Assembly (NCBI GenBank): GCA_947458785.1 | Contig: CANGZU010000009.1 | Location: 1-36,534 of the forward strand | DNA from: Ignavibacteria bacterium | GTDB taxonomy: Bacteria; Bacteroidota; Ignavibacteria; Kapaibacteriales; Kapaibacteriaceae | DNA length: 36,534 nucleotides | Direction: 5' to 3' | Shown: piece after piece, positions 8,451 through 17,001 of the stretch | Layout: each line of letters starts with the position of its first letter | Position numbering within the stretch: position 1 is the stretch's first letter | Translations under genes and position numbers: made by a program | The notes under the pieces: model-generated | Database searches by the model: none | Told to the model about the DNA's origin: nothing | The model's input: only the letters and a program-made list of their open reading frames with translations

Positions 8451-8795
8451 CCCTCCGGCTCCACGGAACTTATCGTCTTCGTCGGCAAAGAGAATGTTAA
8501 ACGAAGTCATAGAGCCGTAGATCTTGGTGATATACCCCTGCAGTTTGACTTTCTCGGCTACGCTGAGGCTGGCATTTGCATTGATCTGCTGTTCCATGAC
8601 CCGCAGATTGTCGCGCATCATCACGATCTTCTGCATGAATCGCTCAATCGACATCTCATGCTGCTTGAGTGAAGCATCAGCTGGTTTGAAGATCATAGTG
8701 CCGTGCTGCCATTTCGCGGCAAGGGGCGCATGATGACGCTTCTCGAGTTCGTCTGCAATCATCGATGCAAGGAGTTTGAGTTCTTGGTAGTCCAT
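8445..8795 (-). CDS. Small conserved-looking protein of unknown function (116 aa)
   Basis: I do not recognise this family. The product is 116 residues with no signal peptide and no membrane segment. It appears largely alpha-helical: N-terminal helix (DYQELKLLASMIADELEKR), a short middle with a possible strand (GTMIFKPAD), and two further helices rich in Met, Gln and Lys. The tail is acidic then glycine-rich (ADEDDKFRGAGGE). Codon use resembles the neighbours and no overlapping gene competes for the region. It is the last gene of the minus-strand run after nadD, separated from it by 122 bp filled with heptad repeats. A near-consensus -7 element (TATCTTTC, 8800-8807) ends 4 bp before the ATG, so it may have its own promoter. 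It could be a small regulatory or structural protein, but nothing in the sequence decides this. Confidence 0.72.
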   Translation of the reverse strand: MDYQELKLLASMIADELEKRHHAPLAAKWQHGTMIFKPADASLKQHEMSIERFMQKIVMMRDNLRVMEQQINANASLSVAEKVKLQGYITKIYGSMTSFNILFADEDDKFRGAGGE

Positions 8796-8806
8796 GTGGG
8801 AAAGAT

Positions 8807-8848
8807 AAATGACGAATGACGAATGACGAATGACTAATGACTAACTAC
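8807..8848. repeat. Heptanucleotide tandem array 2a (GAATGAC units)
   Basis: Six in-phase 7-bp units: AAATGAC, then GAATGAC three times, then two variants beginning TAA. The reverse complement (GTCATTC, GTCATTA, GTAGTTA) belongs to the same family as arrays 1 and 2b, so this array is an inverted copy relative to them. It directly abuts the candidate promoter element of the small gene at 8795. Confidence 0.88.
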
Positions 8849-8864
8849 CGATAGAAAGGCGCGC

Positions 8865-8920
8865 GTAACTGGTCATTCGTAATTAGTCATTAGTAATTAG
8901 TAACTGGTAATTGATAATCA
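8865..8920. repeat. Heptanucleotide tandem array 2b (GTAATTA/GTCATTC units)
   Basis: Eight in-phase 7-bp units such as GTAACTG, GTCATTC, GTAATTA and GTCATTA, ending with ATAATCA, whose last three bases form the nadD stop codon. With array 2a it makes an imperfect inverted repeat: 30 of 42 positions match when the arms are paired around a 16 nt spacer (8849-8864). Array 1 ends in the same way (a GTAACTG-type unit followed by ATAAC), which points to a common origin. Confidence 0.88.
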
Positions 8921-9538
8921 TCTCCGATACAACTTCTTCTCATCAATATAGTCCCGGACGGCTTTCACGGTCTGGTAATTGATGCTTTTGCCGTCGGCTA
9001 CGCGATTACGGATATCCGTTGACGATATCTCCAGTAAGGGGGCTTGAATCCATACTGGTGGACGATTATCGACTGTGAGCTGCTCCGTCATGCGTTGTTC
9101 TAGTTCCGGTGTGAGAAGGAACGGACGTCTCACGATACATAGCTGTGCGATGCGGCAGATGTCCTGCCAGTCTTTCCAACGTACGAACTCAATTGCCTGA
9201 TCGCTTCCTATGAGCAGATGCAACGATGCGTCTGGAAACTGTTGCGACAGTGCCCGCAGCGTATCTACCGTGTAGGATATACCCTCACGATCAACTTCGA
9301 CGGTGCTTACATGAAACTTGGGATGTTGTTCGGTGGCAAGTGATACCATAGCAACTCGGTCTGCTGGAGATGCAAGCCCCTTATCGCCTACTTTAAAGGG
9401 CGATTGAAAGGCCGGCACAAAGTAGCATGCATCGAGAGATAGATGATCTACAAACCGGTCGGCAATGATGAGATGCGCAATATGTATCGGGTTAAACGAT
9501 CCGCCGATGACACCGATGCGCTGATACGAAATCGACAT
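8918..9538 (-). CDS. nadD: Nicotinate-nucleotide adenylyltransferase
   Basis: NadD joins ATP and nicotinate mononucleotide to give deamido-NAD, the shared step of de novo and salvage NAD synthesis in the cytoplasm. The 206-residue length is normal. The nucleotidyltransferase signature GGSFNPIHIAH lies at 12-22, with His19 and His22 as the HxxH pair. The second signature ISSTDIR is at 171-177. The gene lies 14 bp downstream of zupT in the long minus-strand run. Its stop codon is formed inside the last unit of a heptad repeat array, so the repeat may have contributed the final bases of the gene. Function is secure. Confidence 0.94.
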   Translation of the reverse strand: MSISYQRIGVIGGSFNPIHIAHLIIADRFVDHLSLDACYFVPAFQSPFKVGDKGLASPADRVAMVSLATEQHPKFHVSTVEVDREGISYTVDTLRALSQQFPDASLHLLIGSDQAIEFVRWKDWQDICRIAQLCIVRRPFLLTPELEQRMTEQLTVDNRPPVWIQAPLLEISSTDIRNRVADGKSINYQTVKAVRDYIDEKKLYRR

Positions 9539-9552
9539 GGTTGAGGTCTCAG

Positions 9553-10374
9553 TTAAAGGAAGAGTAGCAGCGAGACTGCCATGACTGCCATTCCCGCCAC
9601 GAGACCGTAGATACTAAGATGATGTTCGCCGTATTCACGTGCAGCTGGCAAGAGTTCATCAATGGAGATAAACACCATGATGCCGGCCACGAGTCCAAAC
9701 ACAACGCCCATCACAACTGGGCTCATAAAGGGAAGCAAGACCAGATAACCAATAACTGCGCCAACTGGTTCGGCAAGACCAGAAAGAAACGAGTAGAGGA
9801 AGGCTTTTTTTCGATCTTGCGTGGCGTAATAAACAGGAATGCTAACGGCGATGCCCTCAGGGATGTTGTGTATCGCGATGGCGATTGCAATGGCAAGGCC
9901 AAGGCTGGGGTCCTCGAGTGCGCTCACAAACGTTGCCAGCCCTTCTGGGAAGTTGTGAATCCCGATCGCCAATGCCGTCATGATACCCACACGCAGGAGT
10001 TTGTGCCTGCGCTTAAACTCTTCTTGCTTCGAGGTATCATCGAGAGCTTCGACCGTGATGTTCTCGTGTGGATTCTCATGGCTTGGTACAAGCTTGTCGA
10101 TGATGGCGATCAATGCTATCCCTGCAAAGAATGACAGCACGGCGTACCAGCGGCCCCCTTGAGCTCCATAGACGTTTGATAGCGCCGCTGTGCTCTTGGC
10201 AAGGATCTCAACAAACGAGACATAGATCATCACCCCGGCTGAGAATCCGAGCGAGAGCGAGAGAAACTTCGTTGATGTTTTCTTTGCAAAGAAGGCCATC
10301 GCCGAACCGACGCCAGTGGCAAGGCCTGCCAGGAGCGTCAGTGCAAAGGCGTACCCCAATGCATGAACATCCAT
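9553..10374 (-). CDS. zupT: ZIP-family metal transporter (ZupT-like)
   Basis: This 273-residue inner-membrane protein has about eight hydrophobic segments. The two family signatures are HNFPEG (140-145) and HNIPEG (169-174), whose His, Asn and Glu residues form the binuclear metal site of ZIP transporters. ZupT members import zinc and often iron or manganese. A cytoplasmic loop (about 96-128) is charged and contains two histidines (HENPHEN), as is common between helices 3 and 4. The start codon overlaps the nuoF stop by one base (TAATG), so translation is probably coupled. Metal selectivity cannot be read from the sequence, and no Zur-like operator was noticed. Confidence 0.9.
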   Translation of the reverse strand: MDVHALGYAFALTLLAGLATGVGSAMAFFAKKTSTKFLSLSLGFSAGVMIYVSFVEILAKSTAALSNVYGAQGGRWYAVLSFFAGIALIAIIDKLVPSHENPHENITVEALDDTSKQEEFKRRHKLLRVGIMTALAIGIHNFPEGLATFVSALEDPSLGLAIAIAIAIHNIPEGIAVSIPVYYATQDRKKAFLYSFLSGLAEPVGAVIGYLVLLPFMSPVVMGVVFGLVAGIMVFISIDELLPAAREYGEHHLSIYGLVAGMAVMAVSLLLFL

Positions 10375-11705
10375 TAGATGTGAGTCTTAACGAGAGTCGA
10401 TGCCGTAGCACGGCGTCCGTGGACGACGTTAAGTGATACAAACGAACGGTCTTGCTTAACACGCGCTTCGAACTCATCGCGGAACTTCTCAATGAAGCCC
10501 TTTACTGGCCAGGCAGCAGCATCACCAAGTGCACAGATCGTATTGCCTTCGATGTTCGACGCTACGCTGTAGAGTAGGTCGATGTCGGAGCTTGTTGCAT
10601 CACCATGATCAAGGCGGTGCAGGACCTTTTCCATCCATCCACAGCCTTCTCGGCAAGGTGTGCACTGACCGCATGATTCGTGATGGTAGAATCTGGCAAT
10701 GCGGAGTGTAACAGCTACGATGTCTGTGTCTTCGTCCATAACCATGATACCGGCAGTACCGATATGAGTACCGATCTTCTTCAGGTACTCTTCGTCCATG
10801 CAGATGCCTTCGATCTCATCGCCACGGAGCGGCGGCATCGATGAACCTCCAGGAATGACGGCCTTTACCTTCTTGTTACCAGGTACGCCACCACAGATAT
10901 CATAAATGATGTCTGTGAGCTTGACGCCAGTCGGTAGTTCGTACACGCCTGGTTTGTTCACGTGACCGCTGACGCCGTAGAGAAGCGTGCCAGTGTGACC
11001 TGGTGCTCCGATGGCAGAATACGCATCGGCGCCCATAGTCATGATTGCAGGAACGGTTGCAAGGGTCTCAACATTATTGATGGTAGTCGGCATTCCCCAG
11101 AGCCCCTTGTTGGCCGGGAATGGTGGCTTGTAACGTGGGTACGCGCGCTCGCCCTCGAGCGAGTTCATAAGCGATGTCTCTTCACCGCAGATGTAGGCAC
11201 CAGCGCCCTTGTGCACCACGATATCGATTGCGTAGTCACCACCAAATGTCTTCTTCATTCCCTCGCCGATGAGCCCCTTGGCATATGCCTCATCGACAGC
11301 ATCTTGCATCATATCAACCCACTTGTGGTACTCACCGCGGATGTAGATAAATGCAGTCTTGATGCCCATCGCATAGCCAGCTATCATGACGCCTTCGATC
11401 AAACCGTGTGGATTGTATTCGAAGATCTGGCGGTCTTTAAACGAGCCAGGCTCCGACTCGTCGCCATTGATAGCGAGGTACTTCGGCTTGTCATCGCCCT
11501 TTGGCATAAATGACCACTTCAGTCCTGTCGGAAAGCACGCGCCACCTCGCCCACGAAGACCCGATTTCTTCACCTCATCAATCACGCCGTCGGGCGTCAT
11601 TGTCAGGGCCTTGCGGTATGCCCCATAGCCTCCATTGGCCATGTACACATCAGCCTTGTGAAGGTCTTTGATCTGTGGGAGTACGAGATGTGGTGCCGAA
11701 TACAT
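10374..11705 (-). CDS. nuoF: NADH-quinone oxidoreductase subunit F
   Basis: NuoF holds the NADH site, FMN and the N3 [4Fe-4S] cluster of respiratory complex I. The NADH/FMN-binding segment is [16 protein letters not shown] at 49-64. The cluster ligands are Cys345, Cys348 and Cys351 (CGQCTPC) plus Cys391 (NTICALGD). I set the start at the ATG at 11705 rather than an upstream in-frame start at 11777. It has a good Shine-Dalgarno (AAGGA) 6 bp upstream, it removes an overlap with the thiolase gene, and the 443-residue length fits the family. A -7 element (TATATTTG) lies 36 bp upstream. No nuoE, nuoG or other complex I gene is in the window, so the gene is isolated here. A homologous diaphorase subunit of a hydrogenase or formate dehydrogenase remains possible. 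Confidence 0.92.
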   Translation of the reverse strand: MYSAPHLVLPQIKDLHKADVYMANGGYGAYRKALTMTPDGVIDEVKKSGLRGRGGACFPTGLKWSFMPKGDDKPKYLAINGDESEPGSFKDRQIFEYNPHGLIEGVMIAGYAMGIKTAFIYIRGEYHKWVDMMQDAVDEAYAKGLIGEGMKKTFGGDYAIDIVVHKGAGAYICGEETSLMNSLEGERAYPRYKPPFPANKGLWGMPTTINNVETLATVPAIMTMGADAYSAIGAPGHTGTLLYGVSGHVNKPGVYELPTGVKLTDIIYDICGGVPGNKKVKAVIPGGSSMPPLRGDEIEGICMDEEYLKKIGTHIGTAGIMVMDEDTDIVAVTLRIARFYHHESCGQCTPCREGCGWMEKVLHRLDHGDATSSDIDLLYSVASNIEGNTICALGDAAAWPVKGFIEKFRDEFEARVKQDRSFVSLNVVHGRRATASTLVKTHI

Positions 11706-11741
11706 GAAGTGTCCTTCGTGAAATACGTTCGTTACGACTGG

Positions 11742-11749
11742 CAAATATA
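11742..11749 (-). promoter_or_regulatory. Candidate -7 promoter element (TATATTTG) of nuoF
   Basis: TATATTTG on the minus strand matches TAnnTTTG and lies 36 bp upstream of the nuoF ATG, in the short gap after the thiolase gene. The only TTG upstream is about 25 bp away, wider than usual. It would allow nuoF-zupT-nadD to be transcribed separately from valS and the thiolase gene. Confidence 0.45.
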
Positions 11750-11760
11750 ACTGCGAAACA

Positions 11761-12969
11761 CTAGTCGCAGGACTCAATAACTACAGCGAGACCCTGGCCT
11801 ACGCCAATGCACAGAGCAGCGGCACCATAGCGGAGTCCGCGTCTGCGCATTTCACGGGCAAGGTGACCAAGAATGCGCCCACCGCTCATTCCCAATGGAT
11901 GTCCAATGGCTATTGCACCGCCGTTAACGTTTACCCGCTCTATGTCCAGCTTTAGCTCACGGATGCAAGCCAGGCTCTGTGCTGCAAATGCTTCGTTGAT
12001 CTCGACAAGTTCCAAGTCTTCTACACCTATACCTGCACGTTTGCAGGCAAGTTGGATTGCGCCCACCGGACCAATTCCCATAACACGTGGGTCTACGCCT
12101 ACTGCCCCGCTGCTGATGATTCTGGCAAGAGCATGCTTACGAAGGCCTGCGTGCTGCTCCAGCATCGACTCGCTGGCCAGAAGCATTGCAGCCGCTCCAT
12201 CGTTGAGCGACGATGCATTACCGGCTGTTACCGTGCCACCCTTGCGGAAGGCCGGCTTGAGTACAGACATGCTCTCGATCGAAGCATCGTGACGCGGCTG
12301 CTCGTCTGCAGAAATGATCGTCGGATCGCCCTTGCGATTGGCGATGGCATACGGGATAATCTCATCCGCTAAGACACCACTTGATCTCGCCGCTGAGGCA
12401 CGCTGGTGCGATTGAAGCGCAAAGGCGTCTTGATCTTCCCGCGATATACCCCAACGTTCGGCAATGTTCTCGGCGGTCTCCCCCATTGATTCCAGTGGAA
12501 ACATAGCTTCCATGGCCGTGTTCGGATACCGCCAGCCAAGGGCAGTATCGAAGACGGTAAGATTGCCAAACGTGGCTTTTCCGGAGACGTTCTTGGGCAT
12601 GCTATATGGGGCACGTGACATACTTTCGACGCCGCCTGCTACGATCAGGTTGGCCTCATTCGAGCGGATGGCGCGCATTCCCTGGATAGCTGCTTCAAGT
12701 GATGACGCACAGAGTCTGTTGACAGTAACCGCAGGCACCGATTGCGGCAAACCACCGAGAAGTGCTGCCATGCGGGCAACGTTACGATTATCTTCTCCTG
12801 CTTGATTTGCGCAGCCAATGATCACGTCATCTATGAGTGAGGGATCTATTCCCGTGCGATGCACTAATGTGCGCAGGACCTCCCCTGCCATGTCATCAGG
12901 CCTCACCGGGCTCAGAGCTCCGCCGTACTTACCAACTGCTGTGCGAATCGGATCCAGGATATATGCCAT
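11761..12969 (-). CDS. Acetyl-CoA C-acyltransferase (thiolase)
   Basis: This is a 402-residue thiolase. The nucleophile Cys87 lies in VNRLCASS, the general base His357 in [10 protein letters not shown], and the second catalytic cysteine Cys387 in CIGVGQG. Thiolases either cleave 3-ketoacyl-CoA in beta-oxidation or condense two acetyl-CoA. The sequence resembles the PcaF/FadA/acetoacetyl-CoA group, but the chain-length preference cannot be decided. No hydratase/dehydrogenase partner is adjacent, so a multi-enzyme beta-oxidation operon is not evident here. The gene lies 24 bp downstream of valS without a clear Shine-Dalgarno. Confidence 0.93.
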   Translation of the reverse strand: MAYILDPIRTAVGKYGGALSPVRPDDMAGEVLRTLVHRTGIDPSLIDDVIIGCANQAGEDNRNVARMAALLGGLPQSVPAVTVNRLCASSLEAAIQGMRAIRSNEANLIVAGGVESMSRAPYSMPKNVSGKATFGNLTVFDTALGWRYPNTAMEAMFPLESMGETAENIAERWGISREDQDAFALQSHQRASAARSSGVLADEIIPYAIANRKGDPTIISADEQPRHDASIESMSVLKPAFRKGGTVTAGNASSLNDGAAAMLLASESMLEQHAGLRKHALARIISSGAVGVDPRVMGIGPVGAIQLACKRAGIGVEDLELVEINEAFAAQSLACIRELKLDIERVNVNGGAIAIGHPLGMSGGRILGHLAREMRRRGLRYGAAALCIGVGQGLAVVIESCD

Positions 12970-12993
12970 GGTATTTTGTTCTTATTCGTGAGA

Positions 12994-15687
12994 TTACAGT
13001 GCCACAAGATTCTTGTTCAACTTTTCCAACGCATCAGTCCAGTCGCGCATTTTCTGACGTTCAGTTTCAACAACTTCAGGCTTTGCGTTTTGCACAAATG
13101 ATGCATTACCAAGCTTCTTCTCCACGCCCGAGATAGCCCCCTGAAGACGTGTAATCTCCTTCTGCATCCGGGCGCGCTCCTTCTCCAAGTCCACCTTGCC
13201 GGCGACGACCATAAATATCTCGTTACCACGTACGACGTCGGCAACAGAACCCTGCGGTTTGTCGGCTACTGATGAAATCTCGAGTGATGCGCACCGCGCG
13301 AGCGAGCTTATGATGGCGCTTTGTTCTGTAAAGAACTCAACGTTTGCAGGCTCGACGCGCATTACGACGTCAAGACGTTCGCTCGGTGGTATGCCCATCT
13401 CTGCACGCTGACGTCGCATTGCTTCGACGACGAGTTGAAGTGTCTCGAATCGTTGCTCAGTAAGGGGCTCAACATTCGATGCATCCGACGTCGGTGCCGG
13501 TTGTGTCGAGATTGATAGATCCACACCATGTCCGTACAAACCATGCCAGAGCTCTTCGGTGATAAACGGCATGACTGGATGCAGAAGCTTGAGTGTTCCG
13601 TCTATAATCGTGAAGGCATTCTTGAGCACGGCTCGTTTATCGGCATCCGTTGGCGCGTTTGCTGTCTGTACCTTGACGATCTCGACATACCAGTCACAGA
13701 AGTCACGCCAAATGAAATCGTACAATGTCTTGCCATACTCGGTGATTCGGTAGTTGTCGAGGTGCTGACGAGCTGTTTCGACGGTTGTCGCGTATCTCGA
13801 GCGGATCCACCGGTCGGCGGTTGTAAGCTCATAGGTATCGTTCGCCTCTACAACTGCGTCGATCTCCTGTTCTTTCATCTGCAGGAACCGGCAGACATTC
13901 CATACCTTGTTGGCAAAATTGCGTCCCAGCTCCATGGATGGAATATCTTGCGTCTTCTCATCGATATCGAGACGGACATCAGACCCCAACGGCGCCAGGT
14001 AGATCATCGTGAATCGAATAGCATCTGAACCGTACCGACTAATGATGTTCAGTGGATCTGGTGAATTGCCAAGCGATTTCGAAAGTTTTCTACCCTTCGC
14101 ATCCCGGATGATCGAGGTAAAGTAGACGTCCTTGAACGGCACCGTTCCGCGGAACTTTACGGTGGCCATGATCATTCTGGCAACCCAGAAAAAGATAATA
14201 TCGGGGCCAGTTACGAGCAGATTCGACGGCAGATAGTAGTCAAGCTGTTTTGATGTCAGATCATCGTGGCTGGCAAATGGGCCCCGCCAACCCATGGTAG
14301 TCATCGGCCACAGCCATGATGAGAACCACGTATCAAGGACATCCGGATCTTGCTGCAACTCAATCGTCGAATCTACGCCGAGTTTCGTTCGTGCCTCGTC
14401 GATGTTTCGTGCCGCAACATGGCGTCCATCAGGTGCGTAGTAGACAGGGATGCGGTGCCCCCACCAAAGCTGACGGGAGATGCACCAGTCGCGGATGTTC
14501 GTCATCCAGTGCTCATAGGTACGAACCCAATGCTCAGGATAGAACTTGATATCACCCTTGAGAACAACGTCGAGTGCTGGCTTGGCAAGGGGCTCCATCT
14601 TTACGAACCACTGGTCGCTGAGATACGGCTCTACGGCTTCGCCGCCTCGCTCGCTGAAGCCTACATTGTGCGTGTAATCCTCTTTCTTTTCAAGTAGTTC
14701 GGCCGCTTCAAGTGCGGCAACTACTTTGCGGCGCGCAACAAACCTATCCAGCCCCATGTACTCACCTGCGAGCTCGCTGAGCGTAGCATCGGCATTGATG
14801 CACGAAGGCATCTGCAATCCGTGACGTAATCCGATCTCAAAGTCGTTCGGGTCGTGAGCCGGTGTGATCTTGACGCATCCGGTTCCGAAGGTTGGATCAG
14901 CGTACTCGTCGGCGATGATCGGCACTTCCTGCCCAGAGAGCGGGACGATTACCATTGAACCAATGAGATGATTGTAGCGCTCATCGTTAGGGTTAACGGC
15001 TACCGCTACGTCGGCAAAAATGGTCTCAGGGCGAACCGTGGCCACCAGCAGGCAGCCTGTGCCGTCTGCAAGGTTGTACTTTAGGGTGTAGATGTGCTCC
15101 TTTACCTCTTTAAAGATCACCTCTTCGTCGCTCAGAGCGCTCTGAGCAACGGGAGACCAATTGATGATGCGCTTGCCCCTGTAGATCAGCCCTTCGTCGT
15201 AGAGTTGGATGAACACATCACGAACTGCCTCACTGGCGCTTTCATCCATGGTAAACAGAGTACGATTCCAGTCTGCCGACACACCAAGGGTTCGAAGCTG
15301 CTGCAGTATGATGCCCCCATAGCGCTCTTTCCACTCCCAGACTTTGTCGACGAATGCCTCGCGTCCTAGATCATACCGAGATTTACCAACTTTCTTAAGT
15401 TCTTGCTCCACCTTGCTTTGCGTCGCTATGCCGGCATGATCAATGCCCGGAAACCAGCAGGACTCGCGACCGTTCTGGCGGGCCCATCGAATGTAGATAT
15501 CCTGAATGGTATTGTTCAGGATATGGCCAAAGTGGAGAATGCCCGTCACATTCGGAGGGGGCATGAGTATCGAATATGGGCTTTTATCCGATAGTTGCGA
15601 GGCATAAATGCCGGCTGATTGCCACAGTTGATACCAGTGTGCCTCGACTGAGGCCGGGGAATACGCTTTTTCTAATGCAGTTGACAT
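12994..15687 (-). CDS. valS: Valine--tRNA ligase
   Basis: ValRS charges tRNA-Val and edits misattached threonine. The class I signatures are HFGH at 52-55 (after PPPNVTG) and KLSKS near 528-532 (in GRKLSKSLGN). The CP1 editing domain lies between them. The C-terminal 65 residues form the coiled coil typical of bacterial ValRS. I chose the ATG at 15687 (897 residues) over an upstream in-frame start at 15708, because the longer form would begin inside the candidate promoter. A perfect -7 element TATCTTTG ends only 4 bp before this ATG and no Shine-Dalgarno is visible, so a leaderless transcript is possible. It heads the minus-strand run. Confidence 0.96.
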   Translation of the reverse strand: MSTALEKAYSPASVEAHWYQLWQSAGIYASQLSDKSPYSILMPPPNVTGILHFGHILNNTIQDIYIRWARQNGRESCWFPGIDHAGIATQSKVEQELKKVGKSRYDLGREAFVDKVWEWKERYGGIILQQLRTLGVSADWNRTLFTMDESASEAVRDVFIQLYDEGLIYRGKRIINWSPVAQSALSDEEVIFKEVKEHIYTLKYNLADGTGCLLVATVRPETIFADVAVAVNPNDERYNHLIGSMVIVPLSGQEVPIIADEYADPTFGTGCVKITPAHDPNDFEIGLRHGLQMPSCINADATLSELAGEYMGLDRFVARRKVVAALEAAELLEKKEDYTHNVGFSERGGEAVEPYLSDQWFVKMEPLAKPALDVVLKGDIKFYPEHWVRTYEHWMTNIRDWCISRQLWWGHRIPVYYAPDGRHVAARNIDEARTKLGVDSTIELQQDPDVLDTWFSSWLWPMTTMGWRGPFASHDDLTSKQLDYYLPSNLLVTGPDIIFFWVARMIMATVKFRGTVPFKDVYFTSIIRDAKGRKLSKSLGNSPDPLNIISRYGSDAIRFTMIYLAPLGSDVRLDIDEKTQDIPSMELGRNFANKVWNVCRFLQMKEQEIDAVVEANDTYELTTADRWIRSRYATTVETARQHLDNYRITEYGKTLYDFIWRDFCDWYVEIVKVQTANAPTDADKRAVLKNAFTIIDGTLKLLHPVMPFITEELWHGLYGHGVDLSISTQPAPTSDASNVEPLTEQRFETLQLVVEAMRRQRAEMGIPPSERLDVVMRVEPANVEFFTEQSAIISSLARCASLEISSVADKPQGSVADVVRGNEIFMVVAGKVDLEKERARMQKEITRLQGAISGVEKKLGNASFVQNAKPEVVETERQKMRDWTDALEKLNKNLVAL

Positions 15688-15691
15688 TTTG

Positions 15692-15699
15692 CAAAGATA
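15692..15699 (-). promoter_or_regulatory. Candidate -7 promoter element (TATCTTTG) abutting the valS start
   Basis: TATCTTTG on the minus strand is identical to the -7 element of the tRNA promoter. Only four bases (CAAA) separate it from the valS ATG. Known Bacteroidota transcription starts lie a few bases after this element, which would put the start at or next to the ATG. No clear -33 TTG was found. Confidence 0.5.
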
Positions 15700-15766
15700 A
15701 CTGACCAAGGGCTCTTAATGTTCGTACGTTGACGATTCGTGTGATGACTCTTGTTGAAATACCAGT

Positions 15767-15774
15767 TATATTTG
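15767..15774 (+). promoter_or_regulatory. Candidate -7 promoter element (TATATTTG) of the lipoprotein-LysM gene pair
   Basis: TATATTTG lies 37 bp before the ATG at 15812, which is itself preceded by a strong Shine-Dalgarno (GAGGAG, about 15801-15806). The valS promoter on the other strand is about 70 bp away, so this 124 bp gap is a divergent promoter region. No -33 TTG is present at 17-23 bp spacing. Confidence 0.5.
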
Positions 15775-15811
15775 GATCACTTGTATCGCAATAACTGTAG
15801 AGGAGTATCCC

Positions 15812-16156
15812 ATGACGAAGAATTTCAAGGCAGTTGTGCCTGTTGCTCTTCTGGGTGTAGCGCTCGTGTTGGCATCATGCACTTGCAAGATCAAGGAAGA
15901 GCAAATGAGCCAGATTCGCCAGCTACGCACGGAAGACAAGCAAACAGCATCTGACATTCAAAAGGCCGAAGCTGAGAAGTCGCGTGTAGAAAAGGAGCTG
16001 GCATCGCGCCAGGGTGACGTGCGCCAGTGCAACCAGCGCCTCTCATTTGTTCAGCAGAAGAAGTCGCAATGGCCGAATGTATTCCAAGATTGGGATCCGA
16101 ATGCGCCTGAAGTTGCACCTGCAGAACCAGCAACCACGCAACCAAAGAAGAAGTAA
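15812..16156 (+). CDS. Small coiled-coil lipoprotein
   Basis: The 114-residue product has a lipoprotein signal peptide with lipobox LASC and lipidated Cys23. After it come about 55 residues of Lys/Glu/Gln-rich heptad-like sequence predicted to form a coiled coil. The C-terminal tail is rich in Pro and Ala and ends in three lysines (about residues 88-114). Such an architecture recalls Lpp-like proteins that link the outer membrane to peptidoglycan, but it is not a recognised Lpp homologue. It is followed 23 bp later by a LysM coiled-coil protein with its own Shine-Dalgarno, so the two are likely one transcript. A joint structural role in the envelope is inferred. Confidence 0.82.
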   Translation: MTKNFKAVVPVALLGVALVLASCTCKIKEEQMSQIRQLRTEDKQTASDIQKAEAEKSRVEKELASRQGDVRQCNQRLSFVQQKKSQWPNVFQDWDPNAPEVAPAEPATTQPKKK

Positions 16157-16179
16157 TTATTGCCACAAGGAGAACACCA

Positions 16180-16974
16180 ATGAAGACATTGCTTGCACTC
16201 GCACTGTTCTGTGGCATGATGCTTCCAGCTCTTGCACAGGACGTTCCCCCACCACCGGTCACCAAGGCAGATGAACTGCTGACGTGTGACGAGGCAGAAG
16301 CTCGCATCAAGCAGATGAAGACAGACGTCGATGAATCGAAGAAGAAGCTTGATGGTGTAAAGTCAGCCGTAGCAAAGTCTGAGTCAGACCTTGCTAATTC
16401 TGTTGCAGCACTCAAGAAATGCAACGACGAGATTTATGCCCTCGTTGGAGCAACCGAGGCCGATGTCAATTCGTACCGTCAGCGAATCGGTCAACTCGAA
16501 GGAAAAGTTCGCGAAATGCAGCGACTTAATGACGATGCACTTGCAGACCGCCAAGATGATGTTAAGGGGCTGCGCAGCACGCTCAACGAATTGGCTCGCA
16601 TGCAAATGGCTATGATCCCAGAGTTCTACGAGCGCTTAACAAATCTTAACCGTGACATCAAGGGTCTCTACCGTGAAAAGCGGATCAAGGGATATACAGT
16701 CGGTACATGGGCAGAGAATCGCGACTGTCTCTGGAACATCGCTGGTCGTACAGAAATCTATGCGGATCCATTCCAGTGGCCTAAGATTTGGCAGGCCAAT
16801 ACCGACAAGATCAAGAACCCGGACATCATTCAACCAGGATGGGTTCTTTCTGTGCCCCCGGCTGGACCGAAGACATCTGAAGAGATGAAAGCCGAGCGTA
16901 AGTATTACCGTAACAAGCGTGCAGCTCAGGAATCTACCGAGGCTGGTGCGGCAAGCACGGGTACAACGAAGTAA
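16180..16974 (+). CDS. Periplasmic coiled-coil protein with LysM-like domain
   Basis: The 264-residue protein starts with a signal peptide (MKTLLALALFCGMMLPALAQ). Residues 33-165 are charged, heptad-like and probably coiled coil. Residues 171-227 look like a LysM domain: it opens with GYTVGTWAENRDCLWNIAGR, contains P-x-x-W-P-x-I-W-x-A-N, and closes with I-x-P-G-W-V-L-S-V-P. LysM domains bind peptidoglycan glycan chains. The C-terminal tail is basic then Ala/Thr-rich. A Shine-Dalgarno (AAGGAG) precedes the ATG. It lies directly after the small coiled-coil lipoprotein, and an intrinsic terminator follows, so the two form a closed unit. Confidence 0.85.
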   Translation: MKTLLALALFCGMMLPALAQDVPPPPVTKADELLTCDEAEARIKQMKTDVDESKKKLDGVKSAVAKSESDLANSVAALKKCNDEIYALVGATEADVNSYRQRIGQLEGKVREMQRLNDDALADRQDDVKGLRSTLNELARMQMAMIPEFYERLTNLNRDIKGLYREKRIKGYTVGTWAENRDCLWNIAGRTEIYADPFQWPKIWQANTDKIKNPDIIQPGWVLSVPPAGPKTSEEMKAERKYYRNKRAAQESTEAGAASTGTTK

Positions 16975-17001
16975 GTGTTCACGCTCATACGTTGATAGTC
17001 A

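Noticed and set aside
8301-8920. CRISPR array
   Set aside because: The repeats are contiguous degenerate 7-bp units without unique spacers, and no cas gene is present.
13528-14028. Plus-strand open frame of 166 codons inside valS
   Set aside because: It is fully antisense to conserved ValRS sequence and shows no domain or start signal.
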